64,000 bases of DNA from Pseudomonas cichorii (GCF_003700275.1 NZ_RBRE01000060.1:48395-112394); one strand, 5' to 3'. Positions 26,404-35,614 are shown, counted from the first letter of the stretch. A program made the numbers and translations. Notes: generated by a model from the letters alone, not told the origin.

Positions 26404-26422
26404 AAGTGGCAATTGTCCACTT
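26404..26422. promoter_or_regulatory. Dyad in the norR / arabinofuranose-cluster intergenic region
   Basis: AAGTGG (26404-26409) and CCACTT (26417-26422) are inverted around CAATTGT. The dyad lies 39 bases before the UbiA-fusion start, in a 321-base divergent gap (26141-26461) that is otherwise AT-rich and gene-free. It does not match the GT-N7-AC core expected for NorR. The regulator is unknown. Confidence 0.4.
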
Positions 26423-26461
26423 TCGCTCCATAGTGCGCGCAACGATGAATGGAGGCGATCA

Positions 26462-27910
26462 ATGCCCGGAATTCAGGGACGAGTTCCAGAGAGCCACCTT
26501 CCTTTAGTTGTGGACCTTAATGGCACTTTAATACGATCGGATGTGCTATTTGAAACCGGCATGGCGTTTATCCGTCATCATCCGCTGCAATTGTTCAGGT
26601 TGCTGGGTTGGTTGCTGCAGGGTAAATCCGTTATCAAACAAGGCCTGGCGCTGGCGACACGAATCGATGTTTCCGTCTTGCCCTATGACCCGGCCGTCAT
26701 TCACTACATAACGACTGAACGCAGCAGCGGGCGCCTCGTCATTCTGGCGACAGCCACTCATGACAGTCTGGCCCGACGCATCGCCCAGCATCTGCAACTG
26801 TTCGATCTGGTCTGGGCGTCTCATGACAGGCTGAACCTTTCGGCCCGACGCAAGCGCGATGCCCTGATCAGAAACTATGGCAAAGGCGGCTTCGATTACA
26901 TCGGCAACTCACGGGACGACCTGTGCATCTGGCAAGCCTCACGCAAAGCCATCCTGGTCAATCCGCTGCCCGACGTTGAAAACAGCGCCCAGGCCCTGGG
27001 CAATGTCGAACAGGTCATCCACTCCAACAGCACCAGCCTGAAGGACTGGAGCAAGGCGCTGCGCCTTTACCAGTGGGTGAAGAATGTCCTGATATTCGTC
27101 CCGCTGCTGGCGGCTCATCAGCTTCAACAACCGTTTCTGCTGCTCGACGGCCTGTTGGCGTTTGTCTGCTTTGGCCTCTGCGCGTCCAGCATCTATGTGT
27201 TCAATGACTTGCTGGATCTGGATGACGACCGGCGGCATCGAAGCAAATGCCAGCGCCCCTTCGCCAGCGGTCGCCTGTCGATCAAGGCCGGGCTGGCGGT
27301 AATGCCAGTGCTGCTGATCGCCGCCTTCAGCGGCGCCCTGCTGTTGCCCGGCCAGTTCACGCTGGTACTGGCCGCCTACTGCCTGCTGACCCAGGCCTAC
27401 TCGTTACGCCTGAAACACTACATGGTCATCGACGTCATCGTACTCGCCATGCTCTATACCGCACGCATCCTGGCGGGCGCCGCCGTATTCGGCCTGCCGC
27501 TGACCTTCTGGATCCTGGCATTCTCGATGTTTCTGTTCCTCAGCCTGGCGCTGGTCAAGCGGTATGCCGAATTGCGCGAAATACAGGGCCGGGAACAGCA
27601 GGACAGGCTTCATGTACGCGGTTACTTCACCGACGACCTGCAGATGATCGCATCGCTGGGTGCTTCGTCCGGGCACCTGGCAGTCATGGTGCTGGCGCTG
27701 TATATCCACGAAGGTGCGACCATTGTGCTTTACCAGCGCCCGCATCTGATCTGGCTGGCCTGCCCATTGCTGCTGTTCTGGATCACCCGGATCTGGATGC
27801 TCACTCACCGCGGGCTGATGAACCAGGATCCGCTGGTCTTCGCCATTCACGACCGGATCAGCCAGGGGGTCGGTTTTCTGTTCCTGCTGGTGTTCTGGGC
27901 TGCGGCATGA
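26462..27910 (+). CDS. HAD-UbiA fusion: polyprenyl-phosphate phosphoribosyltransferase-like (DPPR synthase type)
   Basis: 482 residues. Residues 1-190 are a HAD-like domain (VVDLNGTLIRSD, VILATATHD, YIGNSRDDL); the first motif reads D18-L-N20, with Asn where phosphatases usually have the second Asp. Residues about 200-482 are a UbiA-family membrane prenyltransferase with NDLLDLDDDRRH and the second motif DVIVLAMLYTARILAGA. That pattern matches mycobacterial Rv3806c, which joins phosphoribose pyrophosphate to decaprenyl phosphate. The next genes are DprE1- and DprE2-like and overlap by 4 bases each, so the pathway to polyprenyl-phospho-arabinose is well supported. Confidence 0.88.
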   Translation: MPGIQGRVPESHLPLVVDLNGTLIRSDVLFETGMAFIRHHPLQLFRLLGWLLQGKSVIKQGLALATRIDVSVLPYDPAVIHYITTERSSGRLVILATATHDSLARRIAQHLQLFDLVWASHDRLNLSARRKRDALIRNYGKGGFDYIGNSRDDLCIWQASRKAILVNPLPDVENSAQALGNVEQVIHSNSTSLKDWSKALRLYQWVKNVLIFVPLLAAHQLQQPFLLLDGLLAFVCFGLCASSIYVFNDLLDLDDDRRHRSKCQRPFASGRLSIKAGLAVMPVLLIAAFSGALLLPGQFTLVLAAYCLLTQAYSLRLKHYMVIDVIVLAMLYTARILAGAAVFGLPLTFWILAFSMFLFLSLALVKRYAELREIQGREQQDRLHVRGYFTDDLQMIASLGASSGHLAVMVLALYIHEGATIVLYQRPHLIWLACPLLLFWITRIWMLTHRGLMNQDPLVFAIHDRISQGVGFLFLLVFWAAA

Positions 27911-29223
27911 GTGCGCCGCTCTACTCGTGGGGAGGCTATCCCCCGTTCGCCCAGCACGGCCACGACTGTGCCTGGAGCGACGAGTTGCCCGGGCTTCTGG
28001 ACAGAATCGTCATGACCCATGGCAGCAGCCTGGCCTTCGGCAATGGCCGCAGCTATGGCGACAGCTGCCTGGCAAGCAGCGACCATGTGCTGCACATGCG
28101 CTCGCTGGATCGTTTCATCCACGCCGACTGGCAGACGGGCTTCATCCGGGTCGAGGCCGGCATCAGCCTGGCCGAGATACTTGCAGCGGCGATCCCTCAC
28201 GGCTGGTTTCTGCCGGTAACGCCGGGCACCCGCTTCGTCACGGTCGGCGGCGCCATCGCCAACGATGTGCATGGCAAGAACCATCATTTGCGCGGCACCT
28301 TTGGCAATCATGTCCTGCGCCTTGGCCTGGTACGTCACGGCGAACAGGCCATGACCTGCTCGGCCGTGGAAAACCCGCTCTTGTTCGCCGCCAGCATCGG
28401 CGGGCTGGGACTGACCGGCATCATTCATTGGGCCGATCTGCAGTTGATGCCGATCCGCAACAGCCAGATCGCCAGCCGAATCATCCGTTTCGCCAACATT
28501 GCCGAGTTTTTCGCGCTCTCGGATGAGCTGGACCACAAACACGAATACAGCGTGGCCTGGATCGACTGCCTGGCCAGCGGCAAACAGCTTGGGCGCGGGG
28601 TTTATCTGTTTGGCGATCACGCCCGCTACGGCTCGTTGCAGGTGGAAACGCCAGGCAGCCTGAACCTGCCACTGACGCCTCCGGTTTCATTGATCGGCAG
28701 CCTCGCAGTACGAGTCTTCAATTCGCTGTACTGGCATGCTCACGGCACAGACCCTGCGCCACGCCGCAGCAGTTATCAGCGGTTTTTCTACCCGCTGGAT
28801 CATATCGCTCACTGGAACCGTGCCTATGGCCGCCAGGGCTTCCAGCAATACCAATGTGTGATTCCCGAAACCAATGCCCGGTCCGCCGTGCCCGAACTGC
28901 TCGAAACAGTGGCGGCATACGGCAAGGGTTCGTTTCTGGCGGTACTCAAGCGCTGCGGGGACATTGCCTCGCCGGGCCTGCTGTCGTTTCCGATGCCCGG
29001 CACCTCCCTGGCCCTGGACCTTGCCCATGACCACGAACTGGCCGGCTCGCTGTTGCCGCGCCTGGACGCCATCGTCCACAGCGCTGGCGGACGACTGTAC
29101 CCGGCCAAGGACGCCCACATGAGCGGCAGCGACTTCCGCCGGGCCTATCCGGCCTGGGAGCGACTGGAAGCGTTGCGCGATCCCTTTCTGATGTCCCGCT
29201 TCTGGAAACGAGTGACGCTATGA
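27907..29223 (+). CDS. DprE1-like FAD oxidoreductase (polyprenyl-phosphoribose 2'-oxidase)
   Basis: 438 residues from the ATG at 27907, which overlaps the previous stop (ATGA); a much longer open frame upstream is antisense-free shadow of the UbiA gene. The FAD-binding (PP-loop, VAO type) landmarks are GNGRSYGDS and TPGTRFVTVGGAIANDVHGKN. The active-site lysine region GGRLYPAKDAH is kept. The cysteine that benzothiazinones attack in mycobacterial DprE1 is replaced by Ala in SLALDLA. It oxidises C2' of polyprenyl-phosphoribose, the first half of the ribose-to-arabinose epimerisation. Paired with the DprE2-like gene. Confidence 0.9.
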   Translation: MSAPLYSWGGYPPFAQHGHDCAWSDELPGLLDRIVMTHGSSLAFGNGRSYGDSCLASSDHVLHMRSLDRFIHADWQTGFIRVEAGISLAEILAAAIPHGWFLPVTPGTRFVTVGGAIANDVHGKNHHLRGTFGNHVLRLGLVRHGEQAMTCSAVENPLLFAASIGGLGLTGIIHWADLQLMPIRNSQIASRIIRFANIAEFFALSDELDHKHEYSVAWIDCLASGKQLGRGVYLFGDHARYGSLQVETPGSLNLPLTPPVSLIGSLAVRVFNSLYWHAHGTDPAPRRSSYQRFFYPLDHIAHWNRAYGRQGFQQYQCVIPETNARSAVPELLETVAAYGKGSFLAVLKRCGDIASPGLLSFPMPGTSLALDLAHDHELAGSLLPRLDAIVHSAGGRLYPAKDAHMSGSDFRRAYPAWERLEALRDPFLMSRFWKRVTL

Positions 29224-29960
29224 AACGAATCCTGATCATTGGTGCTACATCTGCCATCGCCACAGCCTGCGCCAGGCTGTGGGCAGTACAAGGCTGTGAT
29301 TTCTTCCTGGTTGCGCGCAATAGCGGAAAACTGCACAGCACCGCGGCTGACCTCAAGGCCAGGGGCGCGAAAGCCATTACGCTGCATGAGATGGACGCCA
29401 CGCATTTTGCCGAGCACCCGAAAATGCTCCTCGACTGCCTGACCGCGCTGGGCCAGATCGATGTCGCGCTGATCGCCCACGGCACCCTGCCCGACCAACA
29501 GGCCTGCGAGCAGAATGTCGGCCTGATGCTTCAGGAGTTCATCACCAATGCCGCTTCGACCATTGCCCTGCTGACCTTGCTGGCCAGGCAGTTTGAAGTG
29601 CAGCGCTGCGGCAGTCTGGCGGTGATTTCCTCGGTAGCCGGCGACCGTGGTCGGCCTTCCAACTATCTGTATGGTTCGGCCAAGGCCGCCGTCTCGACCT
29701 TCAGCGAAGGTTTGCAGGCCCGCCTGTTCAAGGCTGGCGTGCATGTCATGACCATCAAGCCCGGCTTCGTCGATACCCCCATGACGCGCGGCCTGTCGTT
29801 GCCTGCCGCACTGGTGGCGCAACCGGCGCAGGTTGCCGAGCGAATCGTCAGCGGCATCGAGCGCAAATCAACGACCCTCTACGTGCCGGGTTTCTGGGCG
29901 CTGCTCATGCTGCTGATTCGTGCGATTCCCCAGCCCTTGTTCAAAAGGCTCGATCTTTGA
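29220..29960 (+). CDS. DprE2-like short-chain dehydrogenase (keto-arabinose reductase)
   Basis: 246-residue classical SDR. Cofactor loop GATSAIA near residue 9, NNAG-equivalent region at LIAHGTLP, catalytic Ser in VISSVAG and YxxxK as Y-G-S-A-K (SNYLYGSAKAAV). The C-terminal hydrophobic stretch (FWALLMLLIRAIPQPLFK) fits membrane association, as in mycobacterial DprE2. It reduces the 2'-keto intermediate to the arabinose form. It starts within the stop of the DprE1-like gene (4-base overlap). Confidence 0.9.
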   Translation: MKRILIIGATSAIATACARLWAVQGCDFFLVARNSGKLHSTAADLKARGAKAITLHEMDATHFAEHPKMLLDCLTALGQIDVALIAHGTLPDQQACEQNVGLMLQEFITNAASTIALLTLLARQFEVQRCGSLAVISSVAGDRGRPSNYLYGSAKAAVSTFSEGLQARLFKAGVHVMTIKPGFVDTPMTRGLSLPAALVAQPAQVAERIVSGIERKSTTLYVPGFWALLMLLIRAIPQPLFKRLDL

Positions 29961-30042
29961 TCGGCGATGCACATCACCTGCTTCTCAACTGTCAGCAGTA
30001 ACCTCTTCCCGGAGCAGTCCGGCACCACTCAGAGAGCTTTCC

Positions 30043-31485
30043 ATGAATCCGGAAAAAGCCCAGCGCGCCGCCTCGTTTTTCCCGCTCGCTCCCCTGCTGC
30101 TGTTATGTGCCGTTATCGCCGCAAGCTTTATCGCCTCAAGCGGGCCGATCCAGTGGCGGGACAACGGCATGTTTCTGTTCGATGCCAGCCAGGGCCAGTA
30201 TTTCAGTCAGTCTCTCGCAGCCGTGGAGCATCCTTTCTATAAATTCTTCACCAGCATTTTCTTCCAGTTGTTCGGCCAGCAGGCACTGAGCCTGCTCAAT
30301 TCGATGCTGTTGCTGCCACTGGCCTGGATCATCCATCGCCTGGCCACAAGCGTTGGGGCCACATCGCGGCAGGCCGTACTGGCTGCGCTGGTCAGCGTGC
30401 TGGCCCACTGCGTGTTCTGGATCTCGACCAAGGCGGATGTCTACCTGCTGCATGCCATGTTCGTGCTGCTGGCCTATTGGCTGCAGTTCAGTACAGAACA
30501 ACGCCTTGGCGAACTGAAAAAGCTGTTGCTTATCGGCCTGCTGAGCGGGCTTGGCGCCGCCACTCACCAGTTGACCTTTGTGGTGCTGCTGCCGCTGTAT
30601 ATCCAGCTGCTGTCTCACCACCGGCTACGAACGCTGATGATCCTGCCTGGTTTCATCGTCGGATTCGCAACCGCCTTGCCCGCCATCGCCCATGACTTGC
30701 AAGGTTCAATGAGCCTGCTGGAAATCGGCCGTCGCTACTTCACCGGGGCGTCCGCCATCGCCACCGAGATCAACCGGGAAGGCAGCCTGCTGCGCTTCGA
30801 CCTCATGTGGTACGAGAAAAAAACCGTGGGCCTGCTGTTGCTTTCATTGCTGGGTCCGCAACTGTTCGGGTTGTTGATCTTTCCCCGGGACAAACGGCAG
30901 CGCCTGCTGTGGAGCGCAGCATTTCTCAACCTGTTGTTTGCTGCTTCCTACAATGTCACCGACCGCTTTGCCTTCTTTGTTCCGGGCGTGGCGATCTTCA
31001 GCATTCTCGGGGTAATCCGGCTCCAGGCATTGTTGGCCAGAATCCGACCGGGCAATGCCTTGCTGACGCTGTCGGCATTGACTTCGCCCATCGCAATCCT
31101 GTTCGTTCATGCGCTCTACAGCAATGGCCTGCTTCGCTTGCCGGCCCATATCGAAGCACTGCCGTTTCGCGACGATATCCATTACTTCATGACGCCCTAT
31201 CTGCCGGATCGCTCGGCCGAGCGTTTCGTGCACGCCTATCAAGCATCCGTACCCGAAGGTGCATTGCTGATCGCCGACCCGGAACCCATGGGCGCCCTGC
31301 GTTCGGCCCAGGCATTGGGCATGTTGCGCGGTCGCAAGCTGGCAATGTGCAGCGAGCCGGCGCGCATTCACGACTACCTCGACAGTGCCGGTGCGTACCT
31401 GGCGCGCCTGAGCTACTGCACGCTGATCGCCGAGCAGTATCGACTGGAAAGCTGGACGCCGGGATATGCGCTGCATATCAAGTGA
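30043..31485 (+). CDS. Polytopic GT-C-like membrane protein (candidate arabinofuranosyltransferase)
   Basis: 480 residues with about ten hydrophobic helices. The first periplasmic loop begins QWRDNGMFLFDASQGQYF, with charged residues where GT-C (DUF2723/PMT-like) enzymes put the catalytic Asp, and HPFYKFFTSIFFQLFG recalls the HPPGYPL motif of that family. A soluble C-terminal part follows (about 390-480). It lies 82 bases after the DprE2-like gene on the same strand, so it probably uses or flips the polyprenyl-arabinose made by the three genes before it. The transferase role is inference; a flippase-like or assembly role is possible. Confidence 0.72.
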   Translation: MNPEKAQRAASFFPLAPLLLLCAVIAASFIASSGPIQWRDNGMFLFDASQGQYFSQSLAAVEHPFYKFFTSIFFQLFGQQALSLLNSMLLLPLAWIIHRLATSVGATSRQAVLAALVSVLAHCVFWISTKADVYLLHAMFVLLAYWLQFSTEQRLGELKKLLLIGLLSGLGAATHQLTFVVLLPLYIQLLSHHRLRTLMILPGFIVGFATALPAIAHDLQGSMSLLEIGRRYFTGASAIATEINREGSLLRFDLMWYEKKTVGLLLLSLLGPQLFGLLIFPRDKRQRLLWSAAFLNLLFAASYNVTDRFAFFVPGVAIFSILGVIRLQALLARIRPGNALLTLSALTSPIAILFVHALYSNGLLRLPAHIEALPFRDDIHYFMTPYLPDRSAERFVHAYQASVPEGALLIADPEPMGALRSAQALGMLRGRKLAMCSEPARIHDYLDSAGAYLARLSYCTLIAEQYRLESWTPGYALHIK

Positions 31486-31610
31486 TACGCCCTTGTCGCC
31501 GGAGGTCTCTTGGCAAAAAACACTTGCACAGAAAGTATTACGGTATACCATCAGACAAAAATACCGGCTCTGCCTTTCTGGAGCGCCACGATTGAACCGA
31601 GGTGAGTGTC

Positions 31611-32648
31611 ATGAAATTTTCGTTGTTCGTGCACATGGAACGCTGGGATGAACAAGTCAGTCATCGTCAGTTGTTCGAGGACCTGACCGAGCTGACGCTG
31701 ATGGCCGAAAAAGGCGGATTCAGCACTGTCTGGATCGGCGAACACCATGCGATGGAATACACCATTTCGCCAAGCCCGATGCCGCTGCTGGCCTACCTCG
31801 CGGCCAGGACCAGCACCATTCACCTGGGCGCAGGCACCATCATTGCGCCGTTCTGGCATCCGCTGCGAGTGGCAGGCGAATGTGCACTGCTGGATGTGAT
31901 CAGCAACGGGCGCATGGAAGTGGGTCTGGCCCGTGGCGCCTATCAGGTCGAGTTCGATCGCATGGCCGGTGGCATGCCTGCTTCCGAAGGCGGCAAGGCC
32001 CTGCGCGAGATGGTTCCGGTGGTCAAGGCGCTGTGGCAAGGCGACTACGCACATGATGGCGATATCTGGAAATTCCCGACTTCCACCTGCGTGCCCAAAC
32101 CGATCAAGACCCCGCCGATGTGGATTGCGGCCCGCGACCCGGATTCGCACAACTTCGCGGTGCAGAATGGCTGCAACGTGATGGTTACACCGTTGATGAA
32201 AGGCGACGGAGAAGTCGTCGACCTGAAGAACAAGTTTCAGGCTGCGCTGGATAACAATCCTGAAGTCCCGCGCCCGCAATTGATGGTCCTGCGCCATACC
32301 CACGTGCACAGCGCAGACGATCCCGATGGCTGGAAAGTCGGTGCTACGGCGATCTCGAAGTTCTATCGCACCTTCGATGCCTGGTTCGGCAACAAGCAGG
32401 CGCCGGTCAATGGCTTTCTCGCGCCAAGCCCGGAAGAGAAGTTCAAGGAGCGTCCCGAGTTCGAGCTGGCGAACATCCGCAAGAACACCATGATCGGCAC
32501 GCCGGAAGAAATCATCCCGCGCATCCGCTATTACCAGGAACTGGGCGTCGACGAGTTCAGCTTCTGGTGTGACAACAGCCTGTCACATGCCGAGAAAAAG
32601 AAATCGCTGGAACTGTTCATCAAGCATGTAGTGCCAGCGTTTCGTTAA
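31611..32648 (+). CDS. LLM-class flavin-dependent monooxygenase
   Basis: 345-residue luciferase-like TIM-barrel enzyme using reduced FMN. Typical segments are KFSLFVHMERWD, FSTVWIGEHHAMEYTISPSP, IHLGAGTIIAPFWHPLRVAGE and GRMEVGLARGAYQVEFDRM. The ATG at 31611 has GAGGTGA before it; an in-frame GTG three codons upstream is less likely. The substrate is unknown. It is separate from the arabinose genes (125 bases) and has its own terminator. Confidence 0.88.
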   Translation: MKFSLFVHMERWDEQVSHRQLFEDLTELTLMAEKGGFSTVWIGEHHAMEYTISPSPMPLLAYLAARTSTIHLGAGTIIAPFWHPLRVAGECALLDVISNGRMEVGLARGAYQVEFDRMAGGMPASEGGKALREMVPVVKALWQGDYAHDGDIWKFPTSTCVPKPIKTPPMWIAARDPDSHNFAVQNGCNVMVTPLMKGDGEVVDLKNKFQAALDNNPEVPRPQLMVLRHTHVHSADDPDGWKVGATAISKFYRTFDAWFGNKQAPVNGFLAPSPEEKFKERPEFELANIRKNTMIGTPEEIIPRIRYYQELGVDEFSFWCDNSLSHAEKKKSLELFIKHVVPAFR

Positions 32649-32670
32649 GCATTCGCTCTGTCTGCATTAA

Positions 32671-32717
32671 CAGCTTGCTGACGACATTTACCGTTGTCGC
32701 CAGCAAGCTGTCTCCCT
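32671..32717 (+). terminator. Rho-independent terminator after the LLM monooxygenase gene
   Basis: ACAGCTTGCTG-a-CGACA (32671-32687) pairs with TGTCG-c-CAGCAAGCTGT (32696-32712), followed by CTCCCTTTTAATT. It lies 22 bases past the stop. The mirror strand has no matching T-run, so it serves the plus-strand gene. Confidence 0.8.
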
Positions 32718-32800
32718 TTTAATTACCAGCGCTGTACCAGAGACACCACAACACTTGACGAGGACAGAACCAGTGAATTCGCTCTTCCTGCAGGAGCGGT

Positions 32801-34126
32801 TTAATGGTTATAGGCACTCTCGTTGTGCTCGGCCAGATCCAGCCCCATCTCTTCCACCGACTCATGGGCCCGCAAGCCGATCAGTGCATTGACGACCTTG
32901 AGAATCCCCCAACTGACCACGAAGCAGTAAACCGTGGTGAACAGTACGCCCTTGATCTGCGCAATCACTTGAGCGCCCATGCTCACATCCGGCACCAGGC
33001 CGCCCAGCGCCGGGACGCAGAACACGCCGGTCAGAACCGCACCGATCATCCCGCCCACGCCATGCAGGCCGAAGACATCGAGGCTGTCGTCATAACCCAG
33101 GCGCTTCTTCAGTACCGTCACGCTCAGGTAGCAGAAAACACCGCACAGCAAGCCGATGGCCAGCGCGCCGCCGACGCCGACATAGGCACAGGCCGGTGTG
33201 ATGCCCACCAGACCGGCTAAGGCACCGCTGGCCAACCCCAGCGCACTGGGCTTGCCGACCTTGAACCACTCGGTGAACATCCAGCCGAGAATGCCGGCGC
33301 AGGCACCCACCTGGGTATTGAGCATGACAATCCCCGAGGTGCCGCTCAGGCCGCCGCCGGAACCGATGTTGAAGCCGAACCAGCCAACCCAGAGCATCGC
33401 TGCACCGGCCATGGTCAGACTCAGGTTGTGCGCGGGCATCGGTGTATTCTGATAACCCTTGCGCTTGCCCAGCACCAGACAAGCCGCCAGCGCGGCAACA
33501 CCGGCATTGATATGCACCGCAGTGCCACCAGCGAAATCCAGCACGCCCCAGTTATGCATCAGCGCACCGGCCCCGCCCCAGACCATATGCGCTACAGGCG
33601 CATAGACCAGCGTGAACCAGATCGCCATGAACAGCAGCGCTGCCGAGAACTTCATGCGCTCGGCAAAGGCTCCGGCGATCAGCGCCGGAGTGATGATGGC
33701 GAAGGTCATCTGAAAGGTCACGAACACGCCTTCCGGAATCTCGCCCACCAGACTGTCCGGCGTCATGCCTGCCAGAAACACCCGGCTGAAGCCACCGACA
33801 AAGCTGTTGAAGGTCACTTCGCCTGCAACCATGTTGCTGGTATCGATCACCATGCTGTAGCCGTAGACGATCCACAGTACGCCGACCAGACCGGCGATAC
33901 CGAAACACTGGGTAAACAGTGACAGCATGTTCTTGGCGCGCACCAGACCGCCATAGAACAGCGCCAGACCGGGCAGGCACATGAACAACACCAGCACCGC
34001 TGCGGTGATCATCCAGGCGGTGCTGCCGGTATTCAAGGTGGGAGTTTCTGCCGCCTGCGCCAGAGGCATGCATGCTGCGAGCGTCAGTAAAGCCAGAAGG
34101 GATTTGCCGGGTAGACGATTAACCAT
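32801..34126 (-). CDS. amtB: Amt-family ammonium (methylammonium) transporter
   Basis: 441 residues from the ATG at 34126, with GGAGC upstream. A cleavable N-terminal signal (LLALLTLAACMPLAQAAE) precedes 11 membrane helices. The pore histidines are kept in DFAGGTAVHINAG and DVFGLHGVGG. Amt proteins conduct ammonium and methylammonium. It is the last minus-strand gene of the gmaS/mgs group with a REP hairpin in between, so methylamine uptake is the likely job here. No glnK gene is linked, unlike the housekeeping amtB. Confidence 0.88.
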   Translation of the reverse strand: MVNRLPGKSLLALLTLAACMPLAQAAETPTLNTGSTAWMITAAVLVLFMCLPGLALFYGGLVRAKNMLSLFTQCFGIAGLVGVLWIVYGYSMVIDTSNMVAGEVTFNSFVGGFSRVFLAGMTPDSLVGEIPEGVFVTFQMTFAIITPALIAGAFAERMKFSAALLFMAIWFTLVYAPVAHMVWGGAGALMHNWGVLDFAGGTAVHINAGVAALAACLVLGKRKGYQNTPMPAHNLSLTMAGAAMLWVGWFGFNIGSGGGLSGTSGIVMLNTQVGACAGILGWMFTEWFKVGKPSALGLASGALAGLVGITPACAYVGVGGALAIGLLCGVFCYLSVTVLKKRLGYDDSLDVFGLHGVGGMIGAVLTGVFCVPALGGLVPDVSMGAQVIAQIKGVLFTTVYCFVVSWGILKVVNALIGLRAHESVEEMGLDLAEHNESAYNH

Positions 34127-34230
34127 GTTCAAAGCTCCTGCAAATGAATGGAAAGTGCCGGGCAGAAAGCAGAATGGTTCGGGACTGCGGGCCTTTGCGG
34201 CCTCTTTATGGATATGCATCTGTGCAATTG

Positions 34231-34280
34231 GTGGGAACGGCTTCAGCCGCGAAAATCTTCGCGGTTAAAACCGCTCCCAC
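34231..34280. repeat. REP-type inverted repeat (GTGGGAACGGCTT class)
   Basis: Arms GTGGGAACGGCTTCAGCCGC (from 34231) and its near complement ending at 34280 (GCGGTTAAAACCGCTCCCAC) with a 4-base centre. This is the common Pseudomonas extragenic palindrome form. It sits between the N-methylglutamate synthase C gene and amtB and could separate or stabilise the transcripts. Confidence 0.75.
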
Positions 34281-34291
34281 AGGGAGGTGAA

Positions 34292-35614
34292 TCAGTACTG
34301 CGAACCGGGAATCCAGCTGGTGCCAGCCAATGGCACACGGGCCATGGCGGCAGACTCAACGGTCAGCGCCACAAGATCCTCGGGATCGAGGTTGTGCAGG
34401 TGCGACTTGCCACAGGCGCGGGCCATGGTCTGGGCTTCCAGTACCAGTACACGCAAGTAGTTCGCCAGGCGCCGGCCACCTTCTATCGGGTCCAGCCGCT
34501 TGGACAATTCCGGGTCTTGGGTGGTGATGCCCGCCGGATCACGGCCGTTCTGCCAGTCATCATAGAAACCGGCCGCCGAACCGATTTTCTTCAGTTCCTC
34601 GTCCAGACGCGGATGGTTGTCACCCAGGGCAATCAGCGCCGCCGTGCCGATGGCCACGGCATCGGCGCCGAGGGCCATGGCCTTGGCAACGTCGGCACCG
34701 TTACGGATGCCACCGGAAACGATCAATTGCACCTTGCGATGCATGCCCATTTCCTGCAACGCCTGAACGGCCTGGGGAATGGCCGGCAGAATCGGGATGC
34801 CCACGTGCTCGATGAACACTTCCTGAGTCGCCGCCGTGCCACCCTGCATGCCGTCGAGCACGATCACATCGGCCCCGGCCTTGACCGCCAGCTTGACGTC
34901 GTAATACGGGCGACTGGCGCCGATCTTGACGTAGATCGGCTTTTCCCAGTCGGTGATTTCCCGGATCTCGGCAATCTTGATCGCCAGATCGTCCGGGCCG
35001 GTCCAGTCCGGATGGCGACAGGCCGAACGCTGATCGACACCGATCGGTAGGGTACGCATGCCGGCCACCCGCTCGGTGACTTTCATGCCCAGCAGCATAC
35101 CGCCGCCACCCGGCTTGGCGCCCTGCCCCAGGACGATTTCAATGGCATCCGCCTTGCGCAAGTCATCCGGGTTCATGCCGTAGCGCGACGGCAGGTACTG
35201 ATAGACCAGATGCTGCGACTGACCGCGCTCTTCCGGAGTCATGCCGCCGTCGCCGGTGGTGGTGCTGGTACCGGCGATGGTCGCGCCGCGCCCCAGCGCT
35301 TCCTTGGCATTGGCCGACAAGGCACCAAAACTCATGCCGGCGATGGTCACCGGAATCTTCAGATGAATCGGCTTCTTGGCGAAACGATTGCCGAGGATCA
35401 CATCGGTCCCGCACTTCTCGCGGTAGCCTTCCAGCGGATAGCGGGAAACGCTGGCACCGAGCAGCAGCAGATCGTCGAAATGCGGCAGCTTGCGCTTGGT
35501 GCCGCCGCCGCGAATATCGTAGATGCCGGTTTCTGCGGCACGCTGGATTTCCTGAATGGTCAGGCGGTCGAACGTGGCTGACTCGCGCAGGACTGGAGTA
35601 GTTTTTTCACTCAT
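34292..35614 (-). CDS. mgsC: N-methylglutamate synthase subunit C (FMN glutamate-synthase-like domain)
   Basis: 440 residues corresponding to the FMN/Fe-S synthase domain of large glutamate synthase (PVTIAGMSFGALS, GDGGMTPEER, IEIVLGQGAKPGGGGML, VDQRSACRHPDW, KIGASRPYYDVKLAVKAGADVIVLDGMQGG). The normal partners MgsB and MgsA are encoded directly upstream on the same strand. In the N-methylglutamate pathway it transfers methylamine from gamma-glutamylmethylamide to 2-oxoglutarate. With a gmaS gene and a four-subunit dehydrogenase close by, this is favoured over a glutamate synthase role. It is 15 bases after mgsB. Confidence 0.85.
   Translation of the reverse strand: MSEKTTPVLRESATFDRLTIQEIQRAAETGIYDIRGGGTKRKLPHFDDLLLLGASVSRYPLEGYREKCGTDVILGNRFAKKPIHLKIPVTIAGMSFGALSANAKEALGRGATIAGTSTTTGDGGMTPEERGQSQHLVYQYLPSRYGMNPDDLRKADAIEIVLGQGAKPGGGGMLLGMKVTERVAGMRTLPIGVDQRSACRHPDWTGPDDLAIKIAEIREITDWEKPIYVKIGASRPYYDVKLAVKAGADVIVLDGMQGGTAATQEVFIEHVGIPILPAIPQAVQALQEMGMHRKVQLIVSGGIRNGADVAKAMALGADAVAIGTAALIALGDNHPRLDEELKKIGSAAGFYDDWQNGRDPAGITTQDPELSKRLDPIEGGRRLANYLRVLVLEAQTMARACGKSHLHNLDPEDLVALTVESAAMARVPLAGTSWIPGSQY

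Noticed and set aside
26404..26422. Dyad as a NorR binding site
   Set aside because: The arms do not give the GT-N7-AC core and only one copy is present, whereas NorR promoters carry several.
27247..27906. Upstream extension of the DprE1-like frame inside the UbiA gene
   Set aside because: This part is an alternative frame of the UbiA fusion; the ATG at 27907 with ATGA coupling is the true start.
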